DNA of 64,000 bases from Ambrosia x helenae (taxonomy: Eukaryota; Streptophyta; Magnoliopsida; Asterales; Asteraceae), in assembly GCA_030844895.1 (NCBI GenBank), contig CM061226.1:115492574-115556573 (forward strand). The letters are read 5' to 3'. Under the pieces are notes generated by a model that saw only the letters and a list, made by a program, of their open reading frames with translations, ran no database searches and was not told the origin of the DNA. Below, piece by piece: positions 45,814 through 56,752 of this stretch. How positions within the stretch are numbered: position 1 is the first letter of the stretch; every line of letters begins with the position of its first letter. Both the position numbers and the translations under genes were made by a program.

Positions 45814-46501
45814 ATATATATATATATATATATATTAACGAATTATATTTGTTTTCAATAAATTTGCATCATATTGAACTTTTAAAATGTATCGAGTATC
45901 GACCACTTTATAATACAATAACTATTTGCTTTTATTGTTAATCTTTCGTAAACCAATACAACCTATAACCCACCATTTACCCATTATGGTGATTGTGTTG
46001 ATGCCTAGATAGTGATTATTATTTCATGGTAAACATTAAAGGTGTTATACAAGTTTCAGATAAAAAGAACAACTTAGCTCATAACGAAAAAACTCAAGAG
46101 ATGTAAAACATCAATGGAGTGGTTGATGTTAAAGTTAAATGTGTCTTATCATCAATTTTAAGCATCTCATCTTTTTAATGTGACATTTCAATCTGGAATT
46201 GCTTGTAACAAACATATAGCATAGTATCACACAATCCCTGCCACCACCCTTGTGGTAAAGTGGTATAGGAAATGATGGGTTAGCCTTCTTCAGGTATCAG
46301 GTTCGATCTTTGATTCATCTTATAGTTCAACAATTTTCTAGATGTTTCTTCACAATCACAAAATAGATTACAACCTCAATCCTGACAAGCTAACTACAAT
46401 GCTTTTTCGCGAAGATAAATTTGAAGCAAAAACGAAGCGAGAAACATAAAATTAGGAAAAACAAACGTAGCCTTCTTTCATGCTTTATAATATAGTATAG
46501 A
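45814..46501 (-). mobile_element. Second Helitron 5' segment
   Basis: TCTATACTATATTATAAAGCA on the minus strand at 46501 is a textbook 5' end. No separate 3' end lies between it and 45813, so this may be the true 5' part of the element ending at 45152. It contains a tRNA-like segment at 46253-46309. Confidence 0.45.
46253..46309 (+). promoter_or_regulatory. SINE-like A and B boxes
   Basis: TGGTAAAGTGG (46253-46263) fits the A box; GTTCGATCT (46301-46309) fits the B box except its last base; spacing 37 bp. This could be a SINE head fragment. No A/T tail or target duplication was identified. Confidence 0.4.
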
Positions 46502-47442
46502 TAAAATTTTCACCAACAAATAACAAGCAGACCAATAAAATGAAAAGAGGACGTCATGTGAATCTGCTTTAGGCTAAATTATGGGCTTACTTATGGTTAC
46601 AGGTTGGGTTTGGATATTCTACATGTCAAGGCCTCTAGGCCCTAGTAATGTTAAATGCATTGTTGGCTCTCCTTATTTTCACCTACTTATAAGTTATTAC
46701 TTTTCTAAAAAGTTGATAAATTAAATAAAATGTTTGGGAAAGTGATTTTTAACTTCTACTTATGAGATTTTATAACATGAAAATGAGTTTTTGAAAAGTA
46801 AGAAAAGTGTAATTTTTCAAAACTACTTATAAGTTTTTTGCGAAAAGTCATAAGTAGCTCCTAAAAAGTGTCAGGATGGGGTGTTGAACTAATCGAATTT
46901 TGAATACTTGGTTTAATGCAATTGAGTGTTTTTTTTTTTTTTTTTTAATATTCCAATCAATTCGTGATGATTTTTGAGATTTTGGAGTCTGATTCGAATA
47001 CTGACTAGTGACCACCCTACACACGGTGTATTAAGGTCCAAACACGAGTCCCAACTCCTAATCTTCAATTTACGTATATAGGCATCCAGCCTTTTAGGTT
47101 TGCTTACTAAGGAATAGTATTTTTTTTTTTTTTGACCAAACAAACACTGCACTTTTATTCCCCCATATAGTTGCACCAAAAAGTTTACAGCCAAAAGAAA
47201 CATAAACAGAATCAAAAACAAAAGTAAAACATCACCCCAATCCCATTTAGCAAGTGGCTTCCTGGGGATTTCACACCTGAACTAACAAAATGCGAACTGC
47301 ACAATCTAACCGTGATCAAAAGTCGTGAACGCAAACCATCTATCTATCTCCATGTCCGCAAACCATCTTTTAGGTTTGCTCACTAAGGAATAGTTCCTCA
47401 CTCCCCAAGCAGGCCCACTTGATCCTAGCATCCAAACTACAA
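46502..47442. other. Spacer with a short direct repeat
   Basis: AT-rich. CTTTTAGGTTTGCTTACTAA near 47090 recurs as CTTTTAGGTTTGCTCACTAA near 47368, about 275 bp apart. No gene recognised. Confidence 0.55.
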
Positions 47443-47445
47443 TAA

Positions 47446-47815
47446 GACTAACTGTACTGGGGCTTGAGTTATAACGCCCTTGCAGACGTGGCACCAAAAT
47501 GGCGCCCCCCACACCGCTACGGGGGGGCTCCATTTTTCAAAAATGTGCTCTGGCGCTATAAAACTAACGCCCGGAAGAAAAAAGTCCCACCAATCAGAAG
47601 TTGACACCTCATACTATCTATTTATTATTATTATTATTATTATTTTATTATTTTTTTAATTTAAAAGATATAATAAAATATTAATAGGGGCTTTATATAT
47701 AAAGCCCCTACCACTACACTCATTTTTCAGTTTCTCTCTCCACGCTGACTCAGCTGCCACGTGGACCAATCAGAAAGAGGGGCTTTATATATAAAGCCCC
47801 CCACTACGCATGGTC
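47446..47815. mobile_element. Harbinger-type MITE, 370 bp
   Basis: TAA at 47443-47445 and 47816-47818. Left end GACTAACTGTACTGGGGC; right end on the other strand GACCATGCGTAGTGGGGGGC. Carries a TTA microsatellite (47625-47650) and an inner palindrome GGGGCTTTATATATAAAGCCCC. It shares its right half with 63085-63432. Confidence 0.88.
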
Positions 47816-47818
47816 TAA

Positions 47819-48294
47819 GCAGCCAATAATGCATAAATAGGAAATGCAAGTATTTTAGTTAGAGATTAAAACATATAATAAATGGAGTTGATTCTTTTAA
47901 CAAAGTATAGGTGACCTCACTCGATCAAATATTTTTATGGATATGTTAAAATAAAACACCATGACACAGGTAAAAAGAACATGCGACATGGCCTATTGAT
48001 AATCATGTTTCTCGCCTTCAATAAGCAATCGTTGTCCACGAGTGATCATTTCCCGTGACATTTAGGTCGTGGTACCCTCTTATCAAGGCTAAATGGCTAA
48101 TCAGCATTTGACTTTTGAGAGTGGTATTAAGGGCCCAAGGCTAATTAGCTTTTATGTCATGTCATGTGTACATTGAGTGGGCTAGACCCAAGCCTGATTT
48201 AAGATTAGCAACAAATCAGATATATAACTATCCGAGTATTGAATGTTGAATATGATTAGAAAAACTAACTATCTATCTTATCTATCTATCTATA
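47819..48294. other. AT-rich spacer
   Basis: Nothing recognised except a TCTA microsatellite at about 48270-48296. Confidence 0.55.
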
Positions 48295-48977
48295 TCTATA
48301 TACATATAATAAACCAAAACCATTTTAATGACATGACATTCAATTCCTTGAGTGTGTTATGTGTCATCCCATGTGGCATTGAGATATTTTAGGAAAAAAA
48401 TAATTTAAAAACAAAATTGAATTTTTCACCCTCATGTTTCCTCCCATAATTTTTAAACGTTAATATCTTTAATATACGAGATTTTTTAAAGAAAAAAATT
48501 ACACCAAATTAACGAGCGTTTTATTATCTTTCCAACGAGTACCATAGTGCTATATAAAAAACGGAGAAATTTTTTTGTAGGGTTTTGTTCATATAGGAAA
48601 AAAAAACACAAAGTGTTTAGGTAAATCATTAATCATGTATAGGCAAGTCACTAATTATATTCAAATCAGTAAATATGAAATTTTTTTTTCAACCAGAGCC
48701 GAATAGGTTAATAGAGTTATACGTTGTTTTAAGTTAGGTATCAATATTAGTATGTTAGAGTCGTACATTTGTTTAGTCTTTAGGATATGTGTTAATATTA
48801 GAGTTACATTAAAGTTCTACATTCTTTTAGGTTAGGTGTTAGTATTGGAGTTGTACATTATTAATTTGTTTTAGGTTAGATATTAATATTAGAATTATAC
48901 ATCAGTATATTTCATATGTAAAATTGATGTATCATATTAAATTTCTCAACCCGGGACGCTCCCGGGGTATAATCTAG
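48295..48977 (+). mobile_element. Non-autonomous Helitron, 683 bp
   Basis: Begins TCTATATACATATAATAAACC after A. Ends with hairpin CCCGGG (48950-48955) ACGCT CCCGGG (48961-48966), then CTAG (48974-48977) followed by T. No coding. Its front 240 bp resemble 51935-52160. Confidence 0.8.
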
Positions 48978-49389
48978 TGTTATTATATAAGGTAAATGTA
49001 AATCATAAGGTAAACTATAATGTAAAAAAAATGTTATTTGAGTTAAAAGTAAGTATATGATAACTTTCATAGGGGATAAGGGGGGACGGGGCGCTATCAG
49101 AATTGGGTATGGGTACCTCCCTATCAGCACGGTAACACCGCCGCCACCCGTGCTGGTAGGGCTTCCGTGGACCTTTTTCTGGTTCCATCTAACGGGCTGG
49201 TAGTGTGGGACGGTGCAAACTTTTAGGTAATATTTATTCCTTTTTTGACTGTTTTATGTTTGTTAAATGTGTTTGACTTTCAAACGGTCATATTTTTGTG
49301 ACCGTTTTTAGATTTAGGTTTTATAAATACAATTCATTCCCACGGTTTTGAATAAAAAACATAGAAATCTTAATCAATACTTCTAAAAA
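48978..49389. other. Leader and left end of the second Harbinger element
   Basis: GGGGATAAGGGGGGACGGGG near 49071 may be the left terminal repeat, loosely matching GGGTGAAAGGGGTGC on the other strand near 51842. TATA-like TTTTATAAATAC lies at about 49320 before the transposase start. Confidence 0.45.
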
Positions 49390-50100
49390 ATGTCTGATAT
49401 TGACGTAGAAGATATTCAACTAATCGTTCCCCTGCTCGAGGTCCACTCGATCTTACAATTAAGCGATAGCCTTGAGTTTCTGACGGACCTTTCACGACGG
49501 GCATAGGAAGACACAGCAACATCTAAGAAACGATACGTGCCACGTGATCGTGAGGGAGGCAATGCGCGATTAATAAATGACTACTTTGCCGAAGTACCAA
49601 AATACATCGACGCACAGTTTAAACTACGGTATCGCATGTCGAGGCGTCTATTTCTGAAAATTGTAGCAGATGTTGACGCAAACTTCGCATGGTTCAGAGA
49701 GAGCATGGACGGTCGGTTTAGAAAGAGTTTTACGCCCATGCAAAAAGTTTCTTCAGCTGTGAAACAACTCGCAACCGGTAATCCTCCAGACGAATACGAT
49801 GAGCATTTATGTATGTCTGAGAGGACGTCACGCGAATGTTTACAATTTTTTTGCAATGCCGTCATTAAGTTATACGGGGCGTAGTATATACGAAGACCAA
49901 CAAGCCACGACATTGCATGTTTGTTTGACGCACACGACGAAAGACATCACCTTCCCGACATGATCGGTAGCACTGACTGTGTGACACCCCAGGAAAATCC
50001 CACATCGGCCGTGGCCAGGAGAGATCCTTGGTTCATAAGTAATGTCTTGCCTCTTAAATCACCAACGCGTTTTGGGGCTTAATGTTAGTGGATGAGAGGA

Positions 50101-50167
50101 GAACTCCACAGTTAAGCGTGCTCGGGTGGGAGAAATTTCAGGATGGGTGACCTCCTGAGAAGTCTCC
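50101..50167 (+). promoter_or_regulatory. 5S rRNA-like Pol III promoter in LTR1
   Basis: GAACTCCACAGTTAAGCGTG (5S A-box region) through GGATGGGTGACCTCCTGAGA (C-box region), matching the 3' half of plant 5S rRNA. Not a 5S gene: the 5' half and ends are missing. Confidence 0.88.
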
Positions 50168-50376
50168 ACTTGGGCAACCAAAAACAAATCCGTGAGCTCT
50201 GGATGGGCAAAGCGGACAATATTGGTGGTGAGAGGGACCCATCAAGGCAAAGCAATGTGACACCTCAGGCAAATCCCACATCGGCCGTGGCCAGGAGAGA
50301 TCCTTGGTTCATATGTAATACATTGCCTCTTAAATCACCAACGCGTTTTGGAGCTTAATGTTAGTGGATGAGAGGA

Positions 50377-50443
50377 GAACTTCACAGTTAAGCGTGCTCA
50401 GGTGGGAGCAGTTTCAGGATGGGTGACCTCCTGGAAGTTTCCA
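50377..50443 (+). promoter_or_regulatory. 5S rRNA-like domain in LTR2
   Basis: Same domain with GAACTTCACAGTTAAGCGTG and one base lost in CTCCTGGAAG. Confidence 0.85.
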
Positions 50444-50729
50444 CCGGGGCACCCAAAAACAAATCCGTGAGCTCTGGGAGGGCAAAGCGGACAATATTGG
50501 TGGTGAGAGGGGCGGGGTGTTACAAATGGTATCAGAGACACTCCTGTGCCGTTCGGGATGGTGGGTACACACCTCATCAGGGACGATGAGACTCTAACAG
50601 GGGGTGAATGTGACACCTCAGGCAAATCCCACATCGGCCGTGGCCAGGAGAGATCCTTGGTTCATATGTAATCCATTGCCTCTTAAATCACCAACGCGTT
50701 TTGGAGCTTAATGTTAGTGGATGAGAGGA

Positions 50730-50796
50730 GAACTCCACAGTTAAGCGTGCTCAGGTGGGAGCAGTTTCAGGATGGGTGACCTCCTGGGAAGTTTCC
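50730..50796 (+). promoter_or_regulatory. 5S rRNA-like domain in LTR3
   Basis: Closest to 5S of the three: GGGTGACCTCCTGGGAAG intact. Confidence 0.88.
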
Positions 50797-51562
50797 ATCG
50801 GGGCACCCTAAAACAAATCCGTGAGCTCTGGGAGGGCAAAGCGGACAATATTGGTGGTGAGAGGGGCGGGGTGTTACAGACTGCACTCATTTAGTGTGGC
50901 GAGCATGTCCTAGGGAATTACGAGGACAGTATATGCGAGGCGATCACCAATACCCTACGATCATGCTAGAAGCCGTTGCTTCGCAAGATCTTTGGTTTTG
51001 GCATGGATTCTTTGGCCCACCCGGTTTACTGAACGGCATAAATGTCCTCCAACAATCCCCGGTGTTTCTTACCCAACGAAACGGAATGGCTCCACAGTGT
51101 CTATTTACTTTAAATGGACACTTATATAAACGTGGATATTATCTTACCGATTGCATCTACCTAACGTGGTCAACGTTTGTGAAAGCGTTTCGATATCCCA
51201 CCGACCCTAATGAAAAGAAATTCGTTAAGGCGCAAGAGTCGGCAAGGAAGGATGTTGAGCGAGCGTTCGGAGTATTAAAGGGGAAACGGGGAATTACCGC
51301 ACGACCCTTGAGGCCCAAAACCGTTGCTAGGTGTAGTGTCATCGTCTATACATGCATGATATTGCACAACATGATAATTAAAGACGAGGGGCGTGCGATA
51401 TCACCGGTCCACATACATGATCCCCCAATCCAACCGTTCTTTGACGAACAAGCACTTTCGGAGTTGACAGACTCCGATACGCATTTCCGACTTCGAAATG
51501 ATCTCGTGGAACATCTAGACGGACTTGATCTACCCCATCTCAACGTGGAGGACTCCGATTAG

Positions 51563-51934
51563 TTTTTCTTTTATTTAGTTTATTTTTAATTTATGTGTTT
51601 TTGTATTTCTATTTTTATTTCCTTTTAATTTTGTAATTTTATTTTATTTAGTTTAATAATATGTTTAATTAATGTTTCTTTTAAAAAAATAATAAAAAAT
51701 AAAGATTTCAGTGAAGTGAATAAGTGGAGTGTTGCCTACAAAAAACTGAATCAATGAAGTAAATCAGTGAAGTGATGTGACAGTGCAGGATTGGTTGAAA
51801 TCAGTGAAGGAAAAATAGTAATCTAGTAGCACCCCTTTCACCCTAACATTTGATAACAAAAAACTAATACAAGGAGCAAGAATGATACGAATTGGTGAAT
51901 GATATTTCTCATGAGTCATATCATAATATCATAT
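51563..51934. other. 3' flank of the Harbinger transposase
   Basis: AT-rich; AATCAGTGAAGT-like short repeats at 51705-51810; possible terminal repeat near 51826-51843. No gene. Confidence 0.5.
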
Positions 51935-52160
51935 CATATCAATAAATCCTACATGACATTCAAATAGGGCATCCTCCCTTTTAAGTGTGTCATATGACAT
52001 ACCATGTGGTATTAATTGATTTTAGGAAAAAAAAATTAAAAAAGAAAATTGGATTTTTTTCTATCATGTTTCCTCCCATAATTTTTAAACGTTAATATCT
52101 TTTATATACGAGATTTTTTAAAGAAAAAATTTACACATATTAACGAGCGTACGGAGAAAA
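51935..52160 (+). mobile_element. Helitron fragment
   Basis: About 225 bp resembling the front of the Helitron at 48295 (CATGTTTCCTCCCATAATTT, ATACGAGATTTTTTAAAGAA, TAACGAGCG). It has an internal deletion after TAACGAGCGT and no terminal hairpin. Confidence 0.7.
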
Positions 52161-52186
52161 ACAAAACGACTATCTCCTCCACGAGC

Positions 52187-52509
52187 TCGGATGCTCATGT
52201 AGGGAATGACCTAAACTCTGATGAGGGTCTTCCCCGTCTCCCCTAGGTCGACCCGTTGGAAGGGACAAGGCGAAAGCTAAACAAACTGCTAGCGAATCCG
52301 ATACGGAGTTCTTGGAGGAAATTAGCAAAATAAGGACTACAATGGAGATGACGGCGAATGCTAAAGTCGATAAAGTTCGAATGAGGAACATGTACTTTTT
52401 AACGAAAGACTTTAGCAACATACTAATGCCTCGTCAGAAGATACTTGAACGAAAACAAGAGCGTATCGTGAAGGAATTCGAACAAGAGCTCAACATTGAC
52501 GACGAGTAG
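52187..52509 (+). pseudogene. Harbinger ORF1-type (Myb/NAM-associated) C-terminal fragment
   Basis: SDAHVGNDLNSDEGLPRLP then, after a frame change near 52245, RPVGRDKAKAKQTASESDTE and a helical Lys/Glu/Arg-rich end to TAG 52507. The R-P-x-G-R-D-K-A-K block with a charged coiled tail is typical of plant Harbinger accessory proteins with an N-terminal SANT/Myb domain; that domain is absent. It lies on the same strand as the transposase at 49390-51562 and may be its partner, or a separate fragment joined through the Helitron piece. Confidence 0.65.
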
Positions 52510-52669
52510 TTTACTAGTTTTTTTATGTTTTTTTTATTAATTATGTCTTTTTAATTTTTTTAATTAATGAATATTTTAGGCTTATTATTTAATTTGTGTT
52601 ACAAATTTAAATATTATATAAGTTTAAAATAAAAAAAATAAAAAAATAATAATAAAAAACAAAAACTTG

Positions 52670-52809
52670 GATAAAGCTGTTGCTCACCTCTAGCCACAAA
52701 CAGCATCAGACGAGTGAGCAGCATCTTTATCACTCTGCCATGTCATCACCTACGTGGCTAAATATAAGATGATAGAGCCATTGCTCACCTCTAGCCACAA
52801 CGGATAGTC
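52670..52809. mobile_element. Terminal part of another Harbinger-like element
   Basis: GCTCACCTCTAGCCACAA occurs at about 52683 and 52782. The end GGATAGTC is followed by TTA, so the other strand starts GACTATCCG like the local Harbinger ends. No left partner found. Confidence 0.45.
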
Positions 52810-52852
52810 TTATATATATCATGATTCGTGTATAAAAGATTTTTTTACATAA

Positions 52853-53024
52853 GTGACCTTCAAAAACGAATTTCCAAGGTTTCACATTCGATTAATGACC
52901 TTCAACCAAGATCGCTGATCCAATCCAAGATCTTCAAAGATCGCTGATCTAATCCAAGATCTTCAAAGATCGCTGATTGAGTCCAAGATCTTCAACGAAG
53001 GTCGCTCAATAGAGTAGCGACCTT
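52853..53024 (+). repeat. Left inverted repeat of the composite
   Basis: 172 bp with three 29-bp subrepeats; see the composite. Confidence 0.75.
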
Positions 53025-53239
53025 CCTTGAATTCTGTTGTCTCGTGTATATTTATGGCAATTGTCCGATGAATGTTGCGGTTCAAAAAAAATTGTCCGAT
53101 GAAACACACATTCTTTTCCTCATTCAGAGATTTGCCCCCAACCCATTTCCATGCAACATAAACTCTGTATTTTCCATTCAAAGTAGAAAATTATGGTAGA
53201 CAAATCAAGTGTTCACGAGTTAGAAGTGTTACAAATACG

Positions 53240-54075
53240 CGATATTATACGGGTTGGAGGCTATGGTTTTTTAGTGTTGTTGGATCAATGTTACATCTGC
53301 ATGAAATCACTTAGATCGATGTTACATCCGCACGTGGTATAACACGTGTTAAATGGCAGTCTGGTCATGTGATTTCAAATATATTAAGGGGCAATTACAT
53401 ATATCCCCCTCCAAACTTCATAAATTACATATATACCCAAGTCAAAATGTTATTTACATATTTCCCCTTCCCAAACTTCATAAATTACATATATACCCAA
53501 GTCAAAAATTTTATTTACATATTTCCCCTTCCCAAAAACTAAAAATATCAAATATACCCATTCTATTATTAAGCACCTCATATCATTACATGTTATGATG
53601 AATGTAATGATATGAGGGCTTAGTAATGATTGTGTAAGAGTGTTAGAACACTCGTTTCGGTGAAATCAAGTTGTAGGATGCATGAAAACATTTTGCATGT
53701 TACATGTTTTTTTGTGTTCATAACTTATTAAGTTGGATAGATCGTATGGGATATAAGTTGTAGGATGCAAAGAATGTGTTGTATGACTTGTCGTGATTAT
53801 AGTTTAGTAAAAGAATTTGGGTAAAATAGTTATTTTCCTATGCATTTTTAATAGAATGGGTATATATGTAATTTATGAAGTTTTGTAGGGGGATATATGT
53901 AATTTAATTTTTGGGTTGGGTATATATGTAATTATAGTTGAAAATAGGGGGATATATGTAATTAATAATGCTGGGGGGTCCAAAGGTTGTAAAAGAATGC
54001 ATCCAACCACTTCTTTGCAACCCCCAACTACTTCTTCGATAGTGGTGGTTGGGGTGGTGTTCCAGCATGGCATGT
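53240..54075 (+). repeat. Duplicated segment, copy 1 (interrupted by a MITE)
   Basis: GGCTATGGTTTTTTAGTGTT ... TGGGGTGGTGTTCC matches 58765-59005 when 53387-53965 is removed. Words like GATGTTACATCTGCA recur again at about 54208, 54240 and 54710. Confidence 0.8.
53387..53965. mobile_element. MITE of 579 bp with ATATATCCCCC-type ends
   Basis: AATTACATATATCCCCC near the left end is mirrored at the right end. Subrepeats with CTTCATAAATTACATATATA occur near both ends. The flanking TA pair and the empty site at 58909-58912 fix the boundaries. Confidence 0.8.
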
Positions 54076-55166
54076 CAAGGGGAATTTTTGTCATGCCTTT
54101 GACCCAAGACCCGCGTTTGTGCTTATTTTTTCATGGAGTATGCGTGATCCTGCAACTTCGGTAACAATGAAAAAATTGCGGGCTGGGTTTCTCTTATTTT
54201 TGGATTGGTGTTACATCTGCATGAAACTACTTGGATCGATGTTACATCTGCACGTGTAGAATGCAACCTTGGTATGGTAGTTTATAATATGGAAGTTGTG
54301 GATTGCTTAGGTGATGAACCTCATTCATGTTTGGCCCCTTCAATCTTAAGTTTTGTTGAAGAATGGTAATTGACATGGGTGGGGCTGGCACCTACGCTAG
54401 GCGAGGAAGTCGACGTTATCAATCTAGGGGCATGCGGCTAGATTTTGTTGACGGAGATCATGGTTGTGGATGCCCTTTATGTTGTTGATAGGACTAATTG
54501 CAAGGGCGTCGTGTTTCTTCTATCATATCGTGGAGAGTGCGCATTCTTTGTTGATCTTTTACAGTTGCTGGTGGATGTTGGAGTCCAAAAATATATTTTA
54601 TTTTGAGCATTGCGGCTCCAACATCTCATCAACCTCTCCTTAGATTTGCGTCGGTGTTTGCCTTATAAATTTGGAATTTGTGTTCTCGGAAAAAGCTTCA
54701 TTGGATTGATGTTACATCTGCATGGAGAGTTAATGATAGTGGATAGGTGATGTGTCTTTGGGATCAATGTCATGGAGAGTTAATTAATGTAGGCTGTTGA
54801 TCATGGTAGATGATGCCCTTATTGTATTTGATAGGGTAACTTCCAAGGCCCTCCCATGACCAAAGTATAATGCAACTTAGAAATCAAGCGGTTTAAACTC
54901 GAGTCACCTAAATATTCAAGCCGTTCAAACGACAAACCATCGTCTACTTTATACGACGCATGAGTAAATTGGAAATGCTCCACGTTTTGAGTTTCTTGTT
55001 ACCCTTATAAAGTTGGAGTTGGTGTTCTCGGATATAGATTGTTTTGTAACTGTCATTTGTAAAGATTGTCAACTCAGTAGATTGTATAGTTTGACTACTT
55101 TCATAATATAGTTGGTAAAATTGCCTTTTTTTTAACATTTTGTCGCGTATCGAATCATGCTAAATA
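54076..55166. other. Unassigned part of the composite
   Basis: About 1.1 kb with coding-like base composition at 54340-54600 but stops in all frames. No family recognised. Confidence 0.45.
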
Positions 55167-55676
55167 GTGTTGAAGGTGGCCCAGGGAGCCCTTTCCGGCC
55201 CTCTTTATCCGTCTCCCGGGCTGGTCTCTACGGTCACCGGACCCTCGAACGTGTCGTCCTCAGGTGATATAACTGCCCGGTCAGAAATTCAGGCGTCATG
55301 AGTGTGACACCCGGCAAACTCAAGATAGTAACTTTTGTCAAACTAGTAAGTCTACCTTAGCGAGTCATGCATACATTATACTTAAATGGGTCCGTTGAGT
55401 TGTTAGGATGGTTCTGGGAATCATCGGGAGTCGTTACGATGGTCTGCGGGATCATCGGGGGTCGGTCCATGACCATGTGTACAAGGATAGGTGATTTGTA
55501 GAATCACCGGATATAATGCACACATGCGAGTCTCAAGTCCCGGGGATTGGTGAACGGATGTGAACGTGTTAGTTATCAAGTATTATGTGTTTATAATCAT
55601 TATATAACTTGTCGGTATGTAAATATGTGTTAAAATAGTGCTTAATGCGCCGAAAACTCACAACAGCCTGCAGGGA

Positions 55677-55790
55677 GCGATTAGGATTCCTAATTGCCAC
55701 ATGCAAGGGCAATTAGGATCCTACTCGCCTGTAAAAGCGGCAATTAGGATTTTACTCGCCTGTAAAGGGGCAATTAGGATTCCTAATTGC
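55677..55790 (+). repeat. Palindrome cluster 1 in the solo LTR
   Basis: GCGATTAGGA-T-TCCTAATTGC (55677-55697) and GCAATTAGGA-T-TCCTAATTGC (55770-55790, perfect) with two imperfect ones between. Arms of the AATTAGGA type. Confidence 0.8.
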
Positions 55791-56637
55791 TACCTGCAGT
55801 TCCTACTCATGTGTAGCATCAGAAACGACTAGGAACATCTATAAATACCATACTTGACTTGTAAAACATCATTTATGAAACCCTAACTCGCCCCAAACCT
55901 CTCTCACACCATACATAACCTCTAGAACTCGTTATTGCCCTAAATCTACCATTTCCAAGCCTTAAACATCATTTCTAGAAAAATCTAAGGTGTGTTATCC
56001 ATCCTAAGCTTTTGTAATCTCATTATTTTGATCCCTAAAGGTCCAGACCTGGTTTTGTAAAGTTTGTGTCTTTGAAAACCTTTGGAAAACAGTTTTAAAA
56101 CTAGTCTAATCCTTTATATGAGTTATATGTTAATGATTCATGCAAAGAACGGATTTTTATAATTAAAACATGGGGATTCTTATGTGTTTGATGTTTTACT
56201 CATATAGATAAGTTGTTAGGATGATTATCTAGAAGTTTGAAGGTTGTTTGATGTGTTTTGATGATAATATGCGTTTTGACCCGTTTGAGTGATTTAAGAG
56301 GATTTAGGATGTTATTAAGTGATTTGACAATTGTATGATGTTCGGGTTTATGCTAGAATGATGTAGTAACAGTAGGATGATGATTTGCAACATGATTATG
56401 TGATGAAATCTGATTATTTGCCATTTAGGGTAAATTATGCATGCTTTGATGTGATGTTTTCATAATATTATTCCATTTGGGAAATTCTTGCAATTAGGGT
56501 GGTAAACTGATGATAAGTTGGGGGATTTCATTAGAATATGTTGCTTGATGATTTTGGATTGATTTTGGGTGTTTTTACATGTTTCGGATCTAATTTTGAG
56601 GGTCAAACACGCAAAAAGTGGCTCCTGGTCTGCAGGG

Positions 56638-56752
56638 GGCGAGTAGGATTCCTACTCGCCTGTCAAGGGGTGAGTAGGGTGCTAATTGCCACATGTAGGG
56701 GGAGTAGCTTCCTGCTCGCCTGTGGAGGTGGCCATTAGGATTCCTAATTGCC
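56638..56752 (+). repeat. Palindrome cluster 2 in the solo LTR
   Basis: 11-bp perfect arms with GAGTAGGA at 56638-56660, an imperfect one near 56702, and the ATTAGGA type at 56730-56752 (one mismatch). Followed by three TTGATTCCTAxTCATGTG repeats. Confidence 0.8.

Larger units (their letters stand above)
49980..50878 (+). mobile_element. Cassandra TRIM with three LTRs
   Basis: Terminal-repeat retrotransposon in miniature, no coding. LTR1 49980-50255 (last part replaced), LTR2 50256-50524, internal 50525-50608 with primer site TGGTATCAGAGA (50527-50538) and purine tract ACAGGGGGTGAA, LTR3 50609-50878. LTRs run TGTGACACC...GTGTTACA. Each holds a stretch clearly derived from 5S rRNA, the Cassandra hallmark. 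Target duplication GACTG (49975-49979, 50879-50883). An extra LTR indicates recombination. Confidence 0.93.
49390..51562 (+). pseudogene. PIF/Harbinger transposase, split by a Cassandra element
   Basis: DDE_Tnp_4-type nuclease. First part 49390-49978: MSDIDVEDIQ..., in-frame TAG at 49504, then ARLINDYFAEVPKY, KLRYRMSRRLFLK, a helix-rich block (KVSSAVKQLATGNPPDEYDEH), in-frame TAG at 49882 in a usually basic position, then IGSTDC with the first catalytic Asp. Cassandra (49980-50878) plus its 5-bp duplication interrupt here. The second part 50884-51562 resumes in the expected phase (904 inserted bases, remainder 1 over codons) with CPRELRGQYMRGDHQYPTIM, QDLWFWHGFFG, YYLTDCIYLTW (second Asp), DVERAFGVLKGKRG (Glu) and an acidic end. 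The catalytic triad is intact; the two stops and the insertion inactivate it. It would have cut and pasted Harbinger ends in the nucleus. Confidence 0.93.

Noticed and set aside
50560..50600. CTGATGAG on the minus strand in the Cassandra internal part, possible hammerhead
   Set aside because: The following bases read GAAC not GAAA and no stem II or stem III pairing exists.
50094..50796. Genuine 5S rRNA gene repeats
   Set aside because: Only the 3' half of 5S is present, inside LTRs with primer site and target duplication; this is Cassandra.
49072..51843. Firm terminal repeats for the second Harbinger element
   Set aside because: GGGGATAAGG and the right-hand GGGTGAAAGG match only loosely and no 3-bp duplication agrees, so boundaries are left tentative.
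52210..52240. CTGATGAG on the plus strand, possible hammerhead
   Set aside because: No GAAA core or flanking stems; it is coding sequence of the Harbinger accessory fragment.
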